Source of the DNA: Leucosporidium creatinivorum
Taxonomy: Eukaryota > Basidiomycota > Microbotryomycetes > Leucosporidiales > Leucosporidiaceae
Reading direction: 5' to 3'
Length of the DNA: 64,000 nucleotides
Assembly (NCBI GenBank): GCA_001600635.1
Contig: BCKL01000003.1
Span: 1,592,928 to 1,656,927 of the forward strand
Shown: piece by piece, positions 11,017-22,293 of the stretch
How positions within the stretch are numbered: position 1 is the stretch's first letter
How the letters are laid out: the number at the start of each line of letters is the position of its first letter
The notes under the pieces: generated by a model
Seen by the model: only the letters and a program-made list of their open reading frames with translations
Told to the model about the DNA's origin: nothing
Databases searched by the model: none
Position numbers and translations under genes: made by a program

Positions 11017-11958
11017 TGTGGCGGTAGAATGGAACGATTTGAAGCAGAAGCGGCTCAGCATGCAGTACGAAGAAGGGAGACCAGCTCTCTCCCCTCTCCG
11101 CCTCGAATTCGGCTGAGCGGCCAAGTCGAAAAAGTTCTGGCTCGAGCAGCTCTCCTTCCTGCCATTCACTCGTCTTTCTCGGCTTCTTCGACCCAGCGGT
11201 GGCAGGACTACAAGGCTACAGCTCTGCTCAGTCGATCCTGTAGCTCTACAGGGCCCACTCGCGCTTTCCAACTCGTGAGTCTCTTCTCCCCTTCTCGTTC
11301 TCCCCTACACACCCCACCGGACACGATGAGTAACGCGCTGGTCCCATCGAGGATCAGCGTCCTGTTATCCCTGACTTAATACATCATGTCGAGGCACAAA
11401 CTGCACCAACTTTTCAAAACCGCAACTCTGATCCAAATTCCACCCGCTACCTCCCCTTCTCGGTCATCCTACGACTGGGGCTACCAACGAATCGCATGTC
11501 GAGAGCTCGAAGCTGACCTCTTTGCTTTCGCTCGACGTGCAGTGCTTGTTGGCCTCGATTTCGGCGATGGGGCTCGGCGACGATGAGGCTGAGGTGGGAG
11601 GGCTGCTCGCAGTCGTGGGAGCCATGCGTGGCTGGCGGGAGCGCTCAGGAACGCTGTATCGTGTTTGGTGTACTGCAATCGGTGTCGCTTCCTCTAAAAC
11701 TCGTCCGAATTCTCGCCAGGCTGGCTCGGCGCTGGCAGGTGCATCTCGGCCTCAAGGTCGCCTTGGTGATCGCGGCGGAGCGCGCTGAGCAAGCAGAGCT
11801 TCGCCGAGTATCGCGTGAATGGGGGCGACTGCAAATCTTCCATCGCAGTTGGGCTCTGCGAGCCTTTGACGAGCGGCTGCCCGTTCCACTCGTTTTCTTT
11901 TTCTCCCCGCTTACTCATCCTTCCACTTGACTCGTCTCGCCTCGAGCCAACAATCATC
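11017..11958. other. Intergenic, no supported gene
   Basis: The region between the divergent TRM5 and dioxygenase genes. It must hold both promoters and 5' UTRs. Small open frames near 11386-11930 have no family resemblance. Confidence 0.5.
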
Positions 11959-13627
11959 ATGCCGCACACCAAGCCCAAGTCGCCTCATTCTCAACTCGCC
12001 CGCCCCTTCGACGAAGCCGAGCGTATCGCCGTCGATAAGTTCGCGGAGGTCTTCGAGACGTCTGGCTCCACCTACTGCTGTGGAGGTGTCGTCAATGGTG
12101 TTAGAGACGGTCTCAAGATCTACTACGAGTCGACGACGGGGAACAACACGCATGTCGAGTGAGTCGCCTTCGCCTTCCGCTGCCGTTGCGAGGCAAGACG
12201 ATCAATGCTGACTCGTCGCTTTCTGCAGAGTCCTCGACTTGCCGTCTGCCGAGGAGCAGCTGGTCAAGATGCACAGCGTTGCTGCTCCGTCTCCATTTGG
12301 ACATGGGGGCGAGACGGTGCACGACGAAGCCTACCGCCTTGCTCGTGAGCTCAAGGTACGCCGAACTCTTCTTCTCTCGCCTGCAGGGGCTGACTCTCTT
12401 CTCCCTACAGCCCAATCGCTTCGGTCTCAACTTCAACCCCGTCGGAGGCAACATCCTGCAGAGCATCTCCCAGTTCATGGACCTCCCTCCCCATCTCGTC
12501 GCTCGGCTTGACAAGCTCAACTCGTACGCCGCCGGAGGCTTCTTCAAGGCGCACCAAGACACGCCCAAGGGCGAGCTCCACACCGGTACCATCGTCGTCT
12601 TCCTCCCTTCCACGTTCACTGGGTGAGTGTCGCCTCTTCGCTTGGTGAGCGGACTCGAGCATCGCGAGCTGACCTCGGCGATACTCTTCAGCGGCCAACT
12701 CGTCGTCGAGCAGGGACATCAGACGACCACCTACGACTGGTCAAAGGAGTGTGGCAAAGGCAAAGTCGCCTGGACCTTCCTCTACACCGACTGCAAGCAC
12801 GAGGTGCTCCCCGTCACCTCCGGCACTCGCCTCACCCTCTCCTACGACGTCTACCTCCCTCCCACCGCTCTCTCCATCCCCGTCGACTACACCTCGCACG
12901 CCATCTATCATCAACTCGAGTCTCTACTCTCCTCCACCTCGTTCCGCCCCGAGGGAGGGCTCGTCGGCATCGGCCTCAAGCACGGCTACCCCTCTGACGC
13001 AACCGCTGTCGAAGACACCCTCGAGTGGGTCGGGAACACGTTAAAGAGCAACCGTGCTGAGCGTGTCGCTACCTTTCTGGAAGCGCTTCCCGGTCGCCTC
13101 AAGGGAATCGACGCCGTTCTCTACCACGTCGTCAAAAAGCTCGGCGTGCCCTTCCACTTTGAGGCGGCCTATAAGATCGAAAACGCGACGCGTTACGAGA
13201 ACGGCAAGTCGGAGCCAATCAAGGGGAATCTGTGCTCGAGGGATATGTTTGGCGGTGGTGGACAGTGTGGCGAGTGGGATATTGGTCAGATCGAGATGTT
13301 GGAGAACGAGACCGGCGCTGCTTGGGACACGGACCACGTTTGGCTTCGCGATCCTCAAGAGTACACCAAGACCGCCCCCTACATAGCTTATGGAAACCAG
13401 GTGCGTGTTCTCGGTTGCGTATCGAGCCTCTTTTCACATCGCCGAACCGACGGCTGACCCAACCTTTCGCGTAGGCCGAGCTCGACTGGAGCTACTATGC
13501 CGTGGCGCTGATGTTAGAGCTTCCAGCTAGACGTACTGCGGGAGCCGACGCTGGAGCAACTCGAACCGGTGAGGAAGAGAAGAAGGAGGCGTCCAGCGCC
13601 GAGGAAGGAAAGCCGGCCGAGAAGTGA
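11959..13627 (+). CDS. 2-oxoglutarate/Fe(II)-dependent dioxygenase
   Basis: Predicted oxygenase using Fe(II) and 2-oxoglutarate; the substrate is unknown. Exons 11959-12158, 12229-12355, 12411-12622, 12692-13400 and 13475-13627 give 466 aa. The double-stranded beta-helix core shows an H-x-D pair in FKAHQDTP, then TGTIVVFLPSTFTGGQLVV, the distal iron His in DCKHEVLPV and the 2OG-binding Arg in TSGTRLTLSYDVY. All expected ligands are present, so it looks active. The C-terminal half (residues 280-440) is an extra domain I do not recognise; the last 30 residues are acidic and low complexity. It resembles the prolyl-4-hydroxylase-like dioxygenases common in fungi. Confidence 0.85.
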
Positions 13628-14219
13628 TGGGTGACGAAGGACTTGATACCACGCCTCTCGGGGCACTCGAAAACGACTTCAGTGATTTTTTTGCACGACC
13701 AGCTAGTCAAGAAGGCGAGAGGATACGCCTAAAGAAATCAGCGAGCGCCGACAGAGAGGCTCGGCGATGGAAAAGGGACCCCACGAGCATTATGGGAGAG
13801 GCAGGACCTATGGCTCTTGCTCGCCCTGCGCTAAGCTATTGTTTTGACCTCATGCTGCTGGTAAGAGATACCAAGGGCGATTGGAAAGGCTACAATATCC
13901 GCCCCAGCTCACACTCTCCAGGTCGCTCCGTCTGAACGCCGAGGACGGATCGCGAGCTTTCCCTTCCAAGGTCTGCTGCTCTTCAAAGTGCTGCAGAGCT
14001 GTCGAGTCGAGTTTGAGATGCGCCCTGCTGGCCCCTTTCGAAGCTGAGAGCGAGCTCAGATTCGGCGGTCTCTCTCCCCCTGCTCCCTCTCCCTTCTCAT
14101 CTCGTTAATTTCGCCTGTCGCTTCTCGGAACTATACACCGTCCTAAAACGCCTCGCAACTACTCAAGCTACCTCTCGCCGCCCCCTTCACTCGCTCTACA
14201 CCGCTTCTCGTCCATCAAC
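13628..14219. other. Intergenic, no supported gene
   Basis: Holds the dioxygenase 3' UTR and the leader of the next plus-strand gene. Nothing else is seen. Confidence 0.5.
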
Positions 14220-15788
14220 ATGACCGGCCTCGCCTCTCAGCCGCTCCCCAGCTCCGGCCTCACACTCGAACAGGAATCCAACCAACTCGCAGAAGCCCTC
14301 TCGGCACCTCAAGCCGCCATCTCGCCGGAGCGACTAGCAGCTGCTGAACTCGCGCTGGAGGACGTCCACATCGCGCACGGAGCGGAGGCGCTGCTACTCA
14401 AGCTGCAAGCACAACAAAGAGATTGGCGGGTCGAGATGGAGGGGAACTTGCGGAGGGGCGGAACGGCGCAAGCAGAGGTGCAGCAGGCCAAGAGCGCGGT
14501 CGACGGGGTGCGGGAGCTCGCGTACATGATGGACGAGTCGCTGTTGGTCGAGGCGGACAACCTGTGGAGGGAGAGTGGAGTAGCTGCTACTAGTGTGGAC
14601 GCTGAGCGACAACGGTGAGCCTTCTCGGCCTGCTCGGCGATCGCGCTGGCTGACTTCGCGCTTGCTCAGCTACTACGACTCGGCCAACCCGCTTCCCGCT
14701 GCCACCCTTCTCATTGGAGACTTCGAGGACGGCTCCGACTCGACATTTGGCGCTCTCGCTCGCAAGGGTGTCCTCCCGCTCGTCGCTCAAGGCTTCGTGA
14801 GTCGCTCGCCGCCGTTCGCTCGATCGCTAAGCTCATCGGTCTACCGTCACAGATCTCCCTTCTACCCATCTCGAACATTTCCTCACATGCTCCTCAGCTC
14901 CTCCACTTCGTCCTCTCCTTCCGCCAGACCTACCTTTCGGCCTCGCGCCTCGTCGTTTTCGGCTCGGCTCTTGCTCAACTCGTCCAGCAAGCCCTCAGCT
15001 CCCTACCTCCGGCATCAAGCACGCTACAGCTCTCTTCAGCCTTCACCTCGTCGCTCGAGGAGCTGGATACATCACTACCGCAAGGCTGGCCGGTTGAGGC
15101 TCGTCACTCGTCGACGCTACTTCACCGAGGAGGAGCGGCAAGCAACGAGGGAGCTTTCGACCTCTCCTCGCTCGTCGCATCTCTTCCCTCCGCCGCTCCT
15201 TTCACCAGTGGCGATGTATCCAAGCCTGGCACGACGTCGATGATTGTGGAAGCGGTCGAGCACCCCTCGGCCTTGATGCTCGGCTCGAAGGATGCGCAGA
15301 GCTGGACGAAGGCGGTGGTTCTGGTACGCCTAGCTTCTTTCATAGCTAGAGAACTCATATGCTGACCTTTTCTCGACTCGCAGGACCACGTACTCAACAC
15401 CATCGTCCACCAACACGGCGGCCACCCTCCCTCGCCTCAAGCCTCCTCCACCTCGGCCTACTTCCAATACCTCGTCCTCTCGGCATGGGAAGATGCTCGC
15501 GACTACCTCACTGGATACCCCGACACCTCCCTTGCACAAGAGGAGACTCCTCAGCTCCTTCGCTGGCTGGTAGAAGCTTCGGTCGCCAGCTTCGAAAGTT
15601 GGGCTGAGCATGCGAGGCAGCGAGGTTGTGCTGCTTTGACACCTTCGGCGGCGATCAGCGGCGATGAGGATAGCTTGAAGAGGGTTCTGGAGTTTGTGAC
15701 GAGGTGCAGGGGTGCTTATGTGCCGGCTCCGCCGAGCGAGGAGGCAATGGAGGGCGAGGAGGGGAGCTTGATGATCCCCTTGAGCTAG
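14220..15788 (+). CDS. Uncharacterised helical protein
   Basis: Four exons (14220-14614, 14670-14796, 14853-15323, 15384-15788) join cleanly to 465 aa, and the long open third exon supports a real gene. No family is recognised. The N-terminal 130 residues are Ala/Glu/Gln-rich and probably coiled (ELALEDVHIAHGAEALLLKL). The middle is hydrophobic-helical (LVVFGSALAQLVQQAL) without an obvious membrane segment, and the C-terminus is acidic. It lies in tandem with the membrane protein gene that follows. Confidence 0.75.
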
Positions 15789-15965
15789 CTTTGTCGACGA
15801 GATTTGCGCTGAAACTAAGTTGACTACGCACAAGCAAACCGAGCAGCAGAAGCGAGCAGTTTCAGAGAGAGCTCCGAGAGCTCGAGCTCCACTTGAGCGT
15901 GCTCAGCCGTTCGCGCCGCTCTGTCTCCTCGCAATCGCTTCGTCTCCTTCGTCTCGACTCGTAGG

Positions 15966-16905
15966 ATGGACAACACCAGGAAGGAACCTTCGGAGAGCGG
16001 GGATAGCACTGCTACCGAGCCTCTGCTGCCCAAAGATGAGGGAAACGAGCAGGCGGAGGTCAAGTGCACGTACAGCCCCCAGCTTCTCGAGTACCACGAC
16101 GACGAGTAAGTCCGATCTATCGTGTACGAAAGGAGGGAGAGCTGACCTGGTGCACAATATACAGTGGAGCCATTGTCGCCGGGTGCTTCCTCGTCCTCCT
16201 GTGCTTCTGCTTCGTAGCCTTCCACTTCTACTCGCGCTACTCGTACAACTCGACCATTACCGACCTCAAACTCCAGCTCGGCAATGCGAGCCTCGAGTAC
16301 AAGTCGCTTCTCGCTCAGCAGCATCGTCACAACGCTGCCGCCGCCGCCGAGCCAGTCAACTCTATCGTGGCGAGCTTGACGAGGGAGCGCGAGGAGCTCA
16401 TGCAGGGAGTCAGCTCGCTGAAGAGTCGAGTCCAGGAGCTTGAGATGTCGATGGAGCAGCACGAGTCGCTCAGGCGCAGGAAGGAGCTGGACGAGGTCGA
16501 CGTGCTTTCGAGGAAGGGCTCGCTCTTTGGGTCGGTACTTCTTCTCCTTCTTTCGATAGCGGTTCTGACTGACACCCGACGCTTAGGGACCGCCAGTCTA
16601 TCACCGACAAGCTCTCGTTCTGGAGCTACGGTTACACTTCCCCTCGCCCCTACCTTGGTCGCAAGGTCTCGATGGAGCAGTGCAGAGCTACTACTCAAGA
16701 CAACTGCGAGGTCTTCATCAGCGACAATAAAAGCTTGGTCGGCTTCAGCATCCGCCACGTAGAGGACAGCGTTTCGCTCAAGGGAAGCTGGAAGGCCGTC
16801 GTCATCCCGGGCGTGCTCTCCGACGGTCGAACGTTTCGTGTATCGACGAAGGCGCCTCAAGAGGGCGTCCCCTTAGAGATTACTGTGTACACTACCGGGC
16901 CGTAG
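15966..16905 (+). CDS. Single-pass type II membrane protein, lineage-specific
   Basis: Exons 15966-16105, 16165-16530 and 16587-16905 give 274 aa. An acidic cytosolic N-terminus with TEPLLPKDEG (dileucine-like sorting signal) is followed by one membrane segment at residues 48-70 (AGCFLVLLCFCFVAFHFY), a coiled coil (residues 80-165) and a compact lumenal domain with FWSYGYTSPRPYLGRKVSM and three Cys. The donor of intron 2 is gtcggt, chosen because it alone keeps frame. A decayed paralog starts at 45835 and shares the TEPLLP signal and the W-x-x-GY-x-S domain. The function is unknown; the layout suggests an endomembrane protein. Confidence 0.75.
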
Positions 16906-17315
16906 GGGCTGAAGTGAGTGTGGCCTGCATCGAAGCTTGGAGCCGAGCTGACCAATCCTTCTCGGCGATCCCAGCAGGTGGACTTCCAGCTCGAGGATTG
17001 CTCGCTTGCTCGGTGTACCGATACGAGAGAGAAAGGATGCTTTGTTTTAACATCTACACGAGTCCAAGAGACTACTGTCCGACGACTCTGTGAAGCAAGA
17101 CGACGAGCGACTTTGTCAAGAAAGCCAACGCCGAGCGAGCGCCGAGGTAAAGGGAGAACACCTGCGAGACCGGCTAGGGATCTTCTGATGAGACTACAGG
17201 CAGGAAGCTGCGTTCTAGGCTCATCTCGAACGATTCTGTAGCGTTGGCTCTTCACGCGACGAGGCCAACTCGAGCGAGAGCTGCTCGCGCCCCTTCGCTT
17301 CCGACGTCTCACCTC
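16906..17315. other. Intergenic, no supported gene
   Basis: 3' UTR of the membrane protein gene and leader of SPC1. Nothing further is seen. Confidence 0.5.
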
Positions 17316-17882
17316 ATGTCTGCCTTCTTCGACGAGAAGCTCAAGGAGCTACAAGTATGGAGCGAGGGCAAGATTGTGAGTCCATTCACACTCCCCTACA
17401 GCTCTCCCTTCGCTCACAGAACCGCCTCTCCTGCGTCTCTTCTCATCTCTCAGGACTTTGTCGGCCAAGAAAGAGTGGAGGAGCTCACAAAGCAGATTCT
17501 GTGGTCTACTGGAGTGAGTAGCTGCTCTGCTGTACCTCGAGCCCTCCTGTGTAGAGCTCAAGCTGACGCGACGTGTTGCGCTCTCCCTTCTCCTGCCTGC
17601 CAGGCTCTCTCCTTCCTCGTCGGGCTCGTACTACAGTCGCTCAAGGTCTCCGTTGGCATCTTCTCCCTAGGCTTCCTCGGCTGCTGTGCTGTGAGCCGCT
17701 CTGATCTCGTTCCATCGAGTCGAGAGGCGCCTTCTGACCTCCTCCACCTCTTCACCCTCACGACGATGCAGATCATCCTCCCCTCATATCCCAGCTACAA
17801 CGCTCACCCTGTAGCATGGCTGCCGAAGCTCGACGAGTACGGAGAGGCTCTCGACGAAGCCGAGCTGAAGAAGGACAGGTAG
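17316..17882 (+). CDS. SPC1: Signal peptidase complex subunit 1
   Basis: Non-catalytic subunit of the ER signal peptidase, which removes signal peptides co-translationally. Exons 17316-17375, 17454-17513, 17604-17690 and 17772-17882 give 105 aa, the usual family size. The cytosolic block IDFVGQERVEELTKQIL is followed by two membrane segments (ALSFLVGLVLQS and VSVGIFSLGFLGCCAIIL) and the conserved tail SYPSYNAHPVAWLP, equivalent to the family's PxWPxYxxHPxKWLP. The charged end faces the cytosol. Every intron is phase 0. Confidence 0.88.
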   Translation: MSAFFDEKLKELQVWSEGKIVSPFTLPYSSPFAHRTASPASLLISQDFVGQERVEELTKQILWSTGVSSCSAVPRALLCRAQADATCCALPSPACQALSFLVGLVLQSLKVSVGIFSLGFLGCCAVSRSDLVPSSREAPSDLLHLFTLTTMQIILPSYPSYNAHPVAWLPKLDEYGEALDEAELKKDR

Positions 17883-18214
17883 CGAGGGAGTGAGGCTTTG
17901 AGAGGGCTGGAGGATGTACGAGTAGACGAGTTGAGGGTCTGCGTGTATTCTTAGGATGTTTCGTGACCATCTCACGAGGAGGCGAGTCGAGAGATGGCCG
18001 CTTCGCACAGCTCGGCCCACTCGGCGCTCAGGCTTGCTTGATTGCTCGCTCTTGCTCTCTTCGCCTCGCATTAACACGAAGGGATAAGCAACGACATGTA
18101 TTCGTCAAGCTATAGTCTATGAACATGCTAGGGAGGAGGGTGAAGGGTATTCGAACGACAAGGAGAAGGGAGAAGGGAGAAGCTATGTGCAGGAAGTGTG
18201 CGAGTGCAAGGATG
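17883..18214. other. Convergent intergenic stretch
   Basis: 3' ends of SPC1 and the first HMG-box gene. No further feature is seen. Confidence 0.5.
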
Positions 18215-21200
18215 CTAATAAGCGGTGCCGGGGATGGGAGAAGCCATAACGGGAACGAGGTAGTCCTCCTGCTGGTGCTGAGGGAGGTGCGAATGCGAGT
18301 GCGAGTGCGAAAGGGAGGGGTCGTGGTGCTGCTGCTGATCCTCGGGTTGAGGGTCGCGCTCGAAGGAAACGCCGTAGCCGAGTCTGCAGGCGAGAAGCGA
18401 GAGAAAAGATCAGCAACTGTTCGCGAGCGAAGCGAGGAAAGTGACGAGCTCACCGGAAGATGTGCTCGACGAGCCGAGCATCCTTCGCCTGCTCGGGCGT
18501 AAGGTAGCAGTACTTGAGATGCGGGTCCACCCCCTCGGGCATGCCCTCCTGATGCTGTTCCATCAACTGACTCTCCGGATCCGCCAACTGACTCTGCAGC
18601 ACCCTCAACGCCTCCTCATGCCTCATGTTCAAATCGCGAATCGAATCTTGCCTCCCTCGCAGCGTCGCATCGCTACCGCGGTCTCGGCGGGCCATCCAGT
18701 CGTCTTGAACGAGATGAGGAGAGTGATCAAAGACCGAGGCGGTGTACTGCTGTTGCTGTTGGAGGTGATAGTGCTTCTCCTCGGCGGCGGCGGCGGCGAG
18801 ATGAGCGTCGAGGGATTGCTTGTGAGCGGCGGGCTGGAAGGAGCCGCCGAAAGCCGAGGATCCGAAGGCAGGTTGAGGAGGGGAGTGCTCGTTGGGCGCC
18901 GAGGCGTCGTGGTAGTTGGGATGAGGCTGGAGAGGGTCGGCAGGAGGGACGAAGAACGAGTCCTGGCCGACGTGGTAAGGCTCTTGAGGCGCCGACTGGT
19001 GCTGAAGCGAGGACTGAAACTGCTGCTTGTCGATCGAACTCGCCGTCCTCCAGAACGCCTCGCCCGCGCGAGGATCCAACTCCCTCAGCGCAGGCGAGCC
19101 ATCGTGCGAAGCGTCGCTCGTCGCCGTTCCAGGTCGATCCGAGTAGCTGCTCGTCGCCGTACCAGGTCGGTCGTCCTCTTCGAAGGGCGCGACCCCTCCA
19201 TCCCTCATCAACGCATCCAACTGCGCCGCGATATCGCCGAAGGGAGCGACCGGCTGAGTCTCCAAGAACTCGATGAAGGAGGGGTCGAGCTCGAACGTCT
19301 GCAGCAGCTCGGTGCTTAGTCCGCTAGCCTGCGTCGCGCCCGCCGCCATTCCACTCTCGCCGCTGATGCTCCTCTTTGGCAACTCCCACCTCCCGAGCGA
19401 GAACTTGCGACCGCCAAACGTTCCCGAGACGGGCGAGATGAGCATGAGGTCACCTCCAGTCGCTCCTGTAGCGCGAAGGGTACCTCGGCGCTTCATGCCC
19501 ATGAGAGCGGCGGAGGAAGGACCGAACTCGCTGTCTCGGCGAAGGGGGACAGTGGGAGGCAGGCCGGGACCGACGCTGGCGAAGGAGAAGGTGCGAGAGG
19601 TAGGAGAGATGATGACGGGGTTGGGGTCGGAGGAGAGGTGCGAGTGATGAGAGGAAGGGTGTGAGGAGGCGCCGGAGGAGGAGCTCTGAGGTGAAGGAGC
19701 GCGAGGAGTGGGAGAGACGGAGCTGGCGGATAAGGTGGGGAGGTGGTAGTGCTGCATCTCGTTGATGGCGAGGGAGCGAGGTGAAGGAGGTCGTCCGTAC
19801 TGCGCGACCGACTGAGCGTCTTGAGGGACGAAGGCGGCGGCGGAAGGGTAAGGGACGAAAGTCGGGTTGTAGGGCAGGTCGAGGGGTGCAGGAGGACCTT
19901 TGCGACTCGATGAGACGCGTTCCATGTGCTCTTGAGGCGAGAGAGTAGGAAGATCGGCGTAAGAAGCGGTGTGTGGGCAAGTCGAGGGCGCCGAGTCGAG
20001 TTGACGAGGGTCGACGATGTGCTGCTCGTTCCCCTGGAGAGCCATGATCTCGTCGAGTTGGACCATGTAGCCGAACTGATACGAGTCGTCGGGTCCTTGG
20101 GTGTTGCTCCTCGTCCTCGTGTGACTCTTGCGCCGAGCAGGGTAGTAAGGCCTGGCGAAATCGCCCTCACCCTGCGAAGGGTACTGATCGGGAGCAGTGT
20201 GAGGACGGTCGACCATGTAGTGAGCGTCGAATTGCTGAGGATGGAGCTGGGGAGCCTGGGAGTAGCCGAAGTCCTCCTGGGGATCGTAGGCGTACGAAGA
20301 AGCGAGGGGAGGAGCGGCGACGTTCCTGCGACTACGCTTCTTGGACCCCGAGCCGGACGGAGGAGGAGGAAGAGGGAATTGGTCCTGCTTGAGGGCGCTA
20401 GCGACCGTCTCGATGGTTCATCTCGTCCTGTCGAGGTCGGCGGGATCGTGAACGGGCACCGGCTTGGCCCTCGACTTGCGCTGCTTCTTGGCCGTCTCCT
20501 TCGCCACGACCTTCTGCTCCGGAGTCGTCGTTACGTCGATGCCCAACAACTCCGACGCCAGCTTCTCGCACGCCTTCTTCTCCTCCTCGGTGTCGTCGCG
20601 CCCAGTCTTCCTCCGCCGCCGAACCTCGTCCTTGTTGCGGTAGACGGGCTTGTAGCGGTAGTCGGGGTGCGCCGCCGCGTGCTCGTCCTTCTTCTGCTGC
20701 GCCTTCTGCTCCCAGTACGCCTTCTCGGCCGGTTTGAGGCTCTTCCAAAGATGGGACACGATTCGAGAGATGTGGCGATGGTCGGTGATGCCGAGTTCGG
20801 AAAGCTGCTGAGCGGTGGGCGTGCCGGGAGGGATGATGCCGTCCTCGGAGACTTGATCAGGTGCACAGCAGTGCGAGCGGAAGATGATGAAGGCGTTGGG
20901 AGGCCGTTTGATGTGGCCGGGAGGGGTCTTGCGAACGTGCGAAGTCTTGCCTTTCGGCGCCTTGGCCTTAGTATCGCCGGAAGTAGGTGAGGCGGCGCGA
21001 GAAGTGTTGGTTGAGTGGTTGGTGGAAGAAGGAAGGATTGGGAGTGGCGGCAGGCGTTCCATTTCGAGTGAGAAGTCGAGGAGAGCGAGTGAAGGGTCAT
21101 GCTCGGCGCCGAAGTCCAACTCCATCTCGTCTCCTTCTCCTCCGGCAGACACCTCTTCACTCCAATCACTCGTATCGCTAGCGCTTGTCGCTGATCTGGC

Positions 21201-21452
21201 ACGACTCGGCCGAGGGCGATGCGAGTCTACGGAAGCCGAGTAGGGATGGTGCCGGTAGCTGGAGGACAATGAGGAGGCGGGAGTGCCCTGTCGCGAAGAG
21301 TTGGCCGAGGAAGGGATGGACATGGGAAGCGAGCGCGGCGATGGAGGCTGGTACTGCTGCTGCTGCTGCTGCTCGAACGAGCCGATGGGTTTGGGCGTTG
21401 GCGGCTCAATGGCGAAGGTCGGCGCGGAGGAAGGCAGAGCGTACTGGTCCAT
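18215..21452 (-). CDS. HMG-box transcription factor with an in-frame TGA between two long frames
   Basis: Two long frames in the same phase abut. The first (21452 to the TGA at 20418-20420) encodes 344 aa: Gln/Ser-rich N-terminus, acidic patch, then a MATA-type HMG box from about residue 175 (HIKRPPNAFIIFRSH, then HISRIVSHLWKSLKPAEKAYW) with an insertion between helices. The second (20417-18454 plus 18215-18383) runs 710 more codons: a basic KKRSRRN stretch, Ser/Pro-rich blocks, RKFSLGRWELPKRSIS, an acidic ELLQTFELDPSFIEFLE segment and a His/Gln-rich tail. The paralog at 59139-62124 carries the equivalent parts in one protein, so both halves belong to one gene. Whether the TGA is spliced out (a 75-nt intron 20385-20459 would keep frame, but its gtgccc donor is weak), read through, or marks a short isoform is open. 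Confidence 0.7.
20385..20459 (-). other. Candidate optional intron containing the TGA
   Basis: Begins gtgccc and ends ctcaagcag; its length of 75 nt is a multiple of three. Removal would join SRAKP to DQFPLP and bypass the TGA. The donor is poor and no GCTGAC branch site is visible, so confidence is low. Confidence 0.3.
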
Positions 21453-22293
21453 CGTAGGCGAGCTTGGAGGGTACTGTAGGTGAGATGAGAAGCGTCGTCA
21501 GCCGGTCTGCTCACAACAGCTGCTCGTTTGCCTTGTCCTCTCGCCTCCGTACCGATCTCCTTCGCACAACAAGCTTCGAGAACTCACTGGCTATTGCTAG
21601 GGAAAAGCTGGTGCAGCAGGGGTGCACGGCGAAGTTGTATAGAAGTGCGACGAAGGAGGAGGGGAAGCAAAGGCGAAGGAAGAGGGAGGAGAAAGGGAGC
21701 TGAGAGTGATCGCCGGGAGGGAGAGAGGAAGCGGCCGAGCGCTGGGAGGCGAGGGGAGAAGCGACGAAGGGACAAGAAAGGGAGGCAGAAAAGGTTGTAA
21801 GGGAAGGGTGCGAGGCATGAGAGGGCACACCAAGGCGCCCTTGCCCAAGCACGAAACTTCGGCGAAAGAGGAGGAGGAAGGCGGGGAGAACAAAGGCCAA
21901 CAAAAGAACGGCCCGACGCTGAGACATGATCTTAACTGTAGCGCAATCCTTGGCTGTAGGTCATCAAGCGACTCTCAACCTTTTCCCAGCGAAAGAGAGG
22001 TAAGAAGCTCGACGGAAAATTGAGCTCGGGCGACGGAGCTGATAGGGGAGAGGAGCCAACGCCGAGCGTCCACTGATAGAAGCCAAGGCGCGAGAAAGGT
22101 GCACGAAAGCGCGACGACGCCGAGCAGTGAAGATGAAGAGAAGAGGCAAGAAGGATCCGAACCGCTCGTCGCTTTTCGTCGTGTCCCGAAGATAGTCGGC
22201 CGACGATCTCGACGACTGCTTCTCGGCCGCTCCACAACCTGGCGCACACGACGTAAGGCGAACCACACTTCGAATGTCAACGTACTACAGAGC
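21453..22293 (-). promoter_or_regulatory. Long 5' region of the first HMG-box gene
   Basis: About 840 bp lie between the HMG-box start and the proteasome gene stop. An acceptor-like ctcacctacag lies 31 nt upstream of the ATG, suggesting a 5' UTR intron. Overlapping minus-strand frames of 90-140 codons at 21511-21927 are compositionally biased and unlikely to be proteins; they could act as upstream frames. Confidence 0.4.

Noticed and set aside
18441-19319. Plus-strand frame of 292 codons opposite the first HMG-box gene
   Set aside because: Arg/Leu-rich antisense shadow produced by third-position GC bias; no family, and the minus frame has the HMG-box homology.
20418-20420. TGA as a selenocysteine codon
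   Set aside because: Dikaryotic fungi are not known to have a selenocysteine system, and I see no reason to expect a redox site in this disordered region.
19926-20990. Plus-strand frame of 354 codons opposite the HMG box
   Set aside because: Antisense shadow; the opposite strand encodes the recognised DNA-binding domain.
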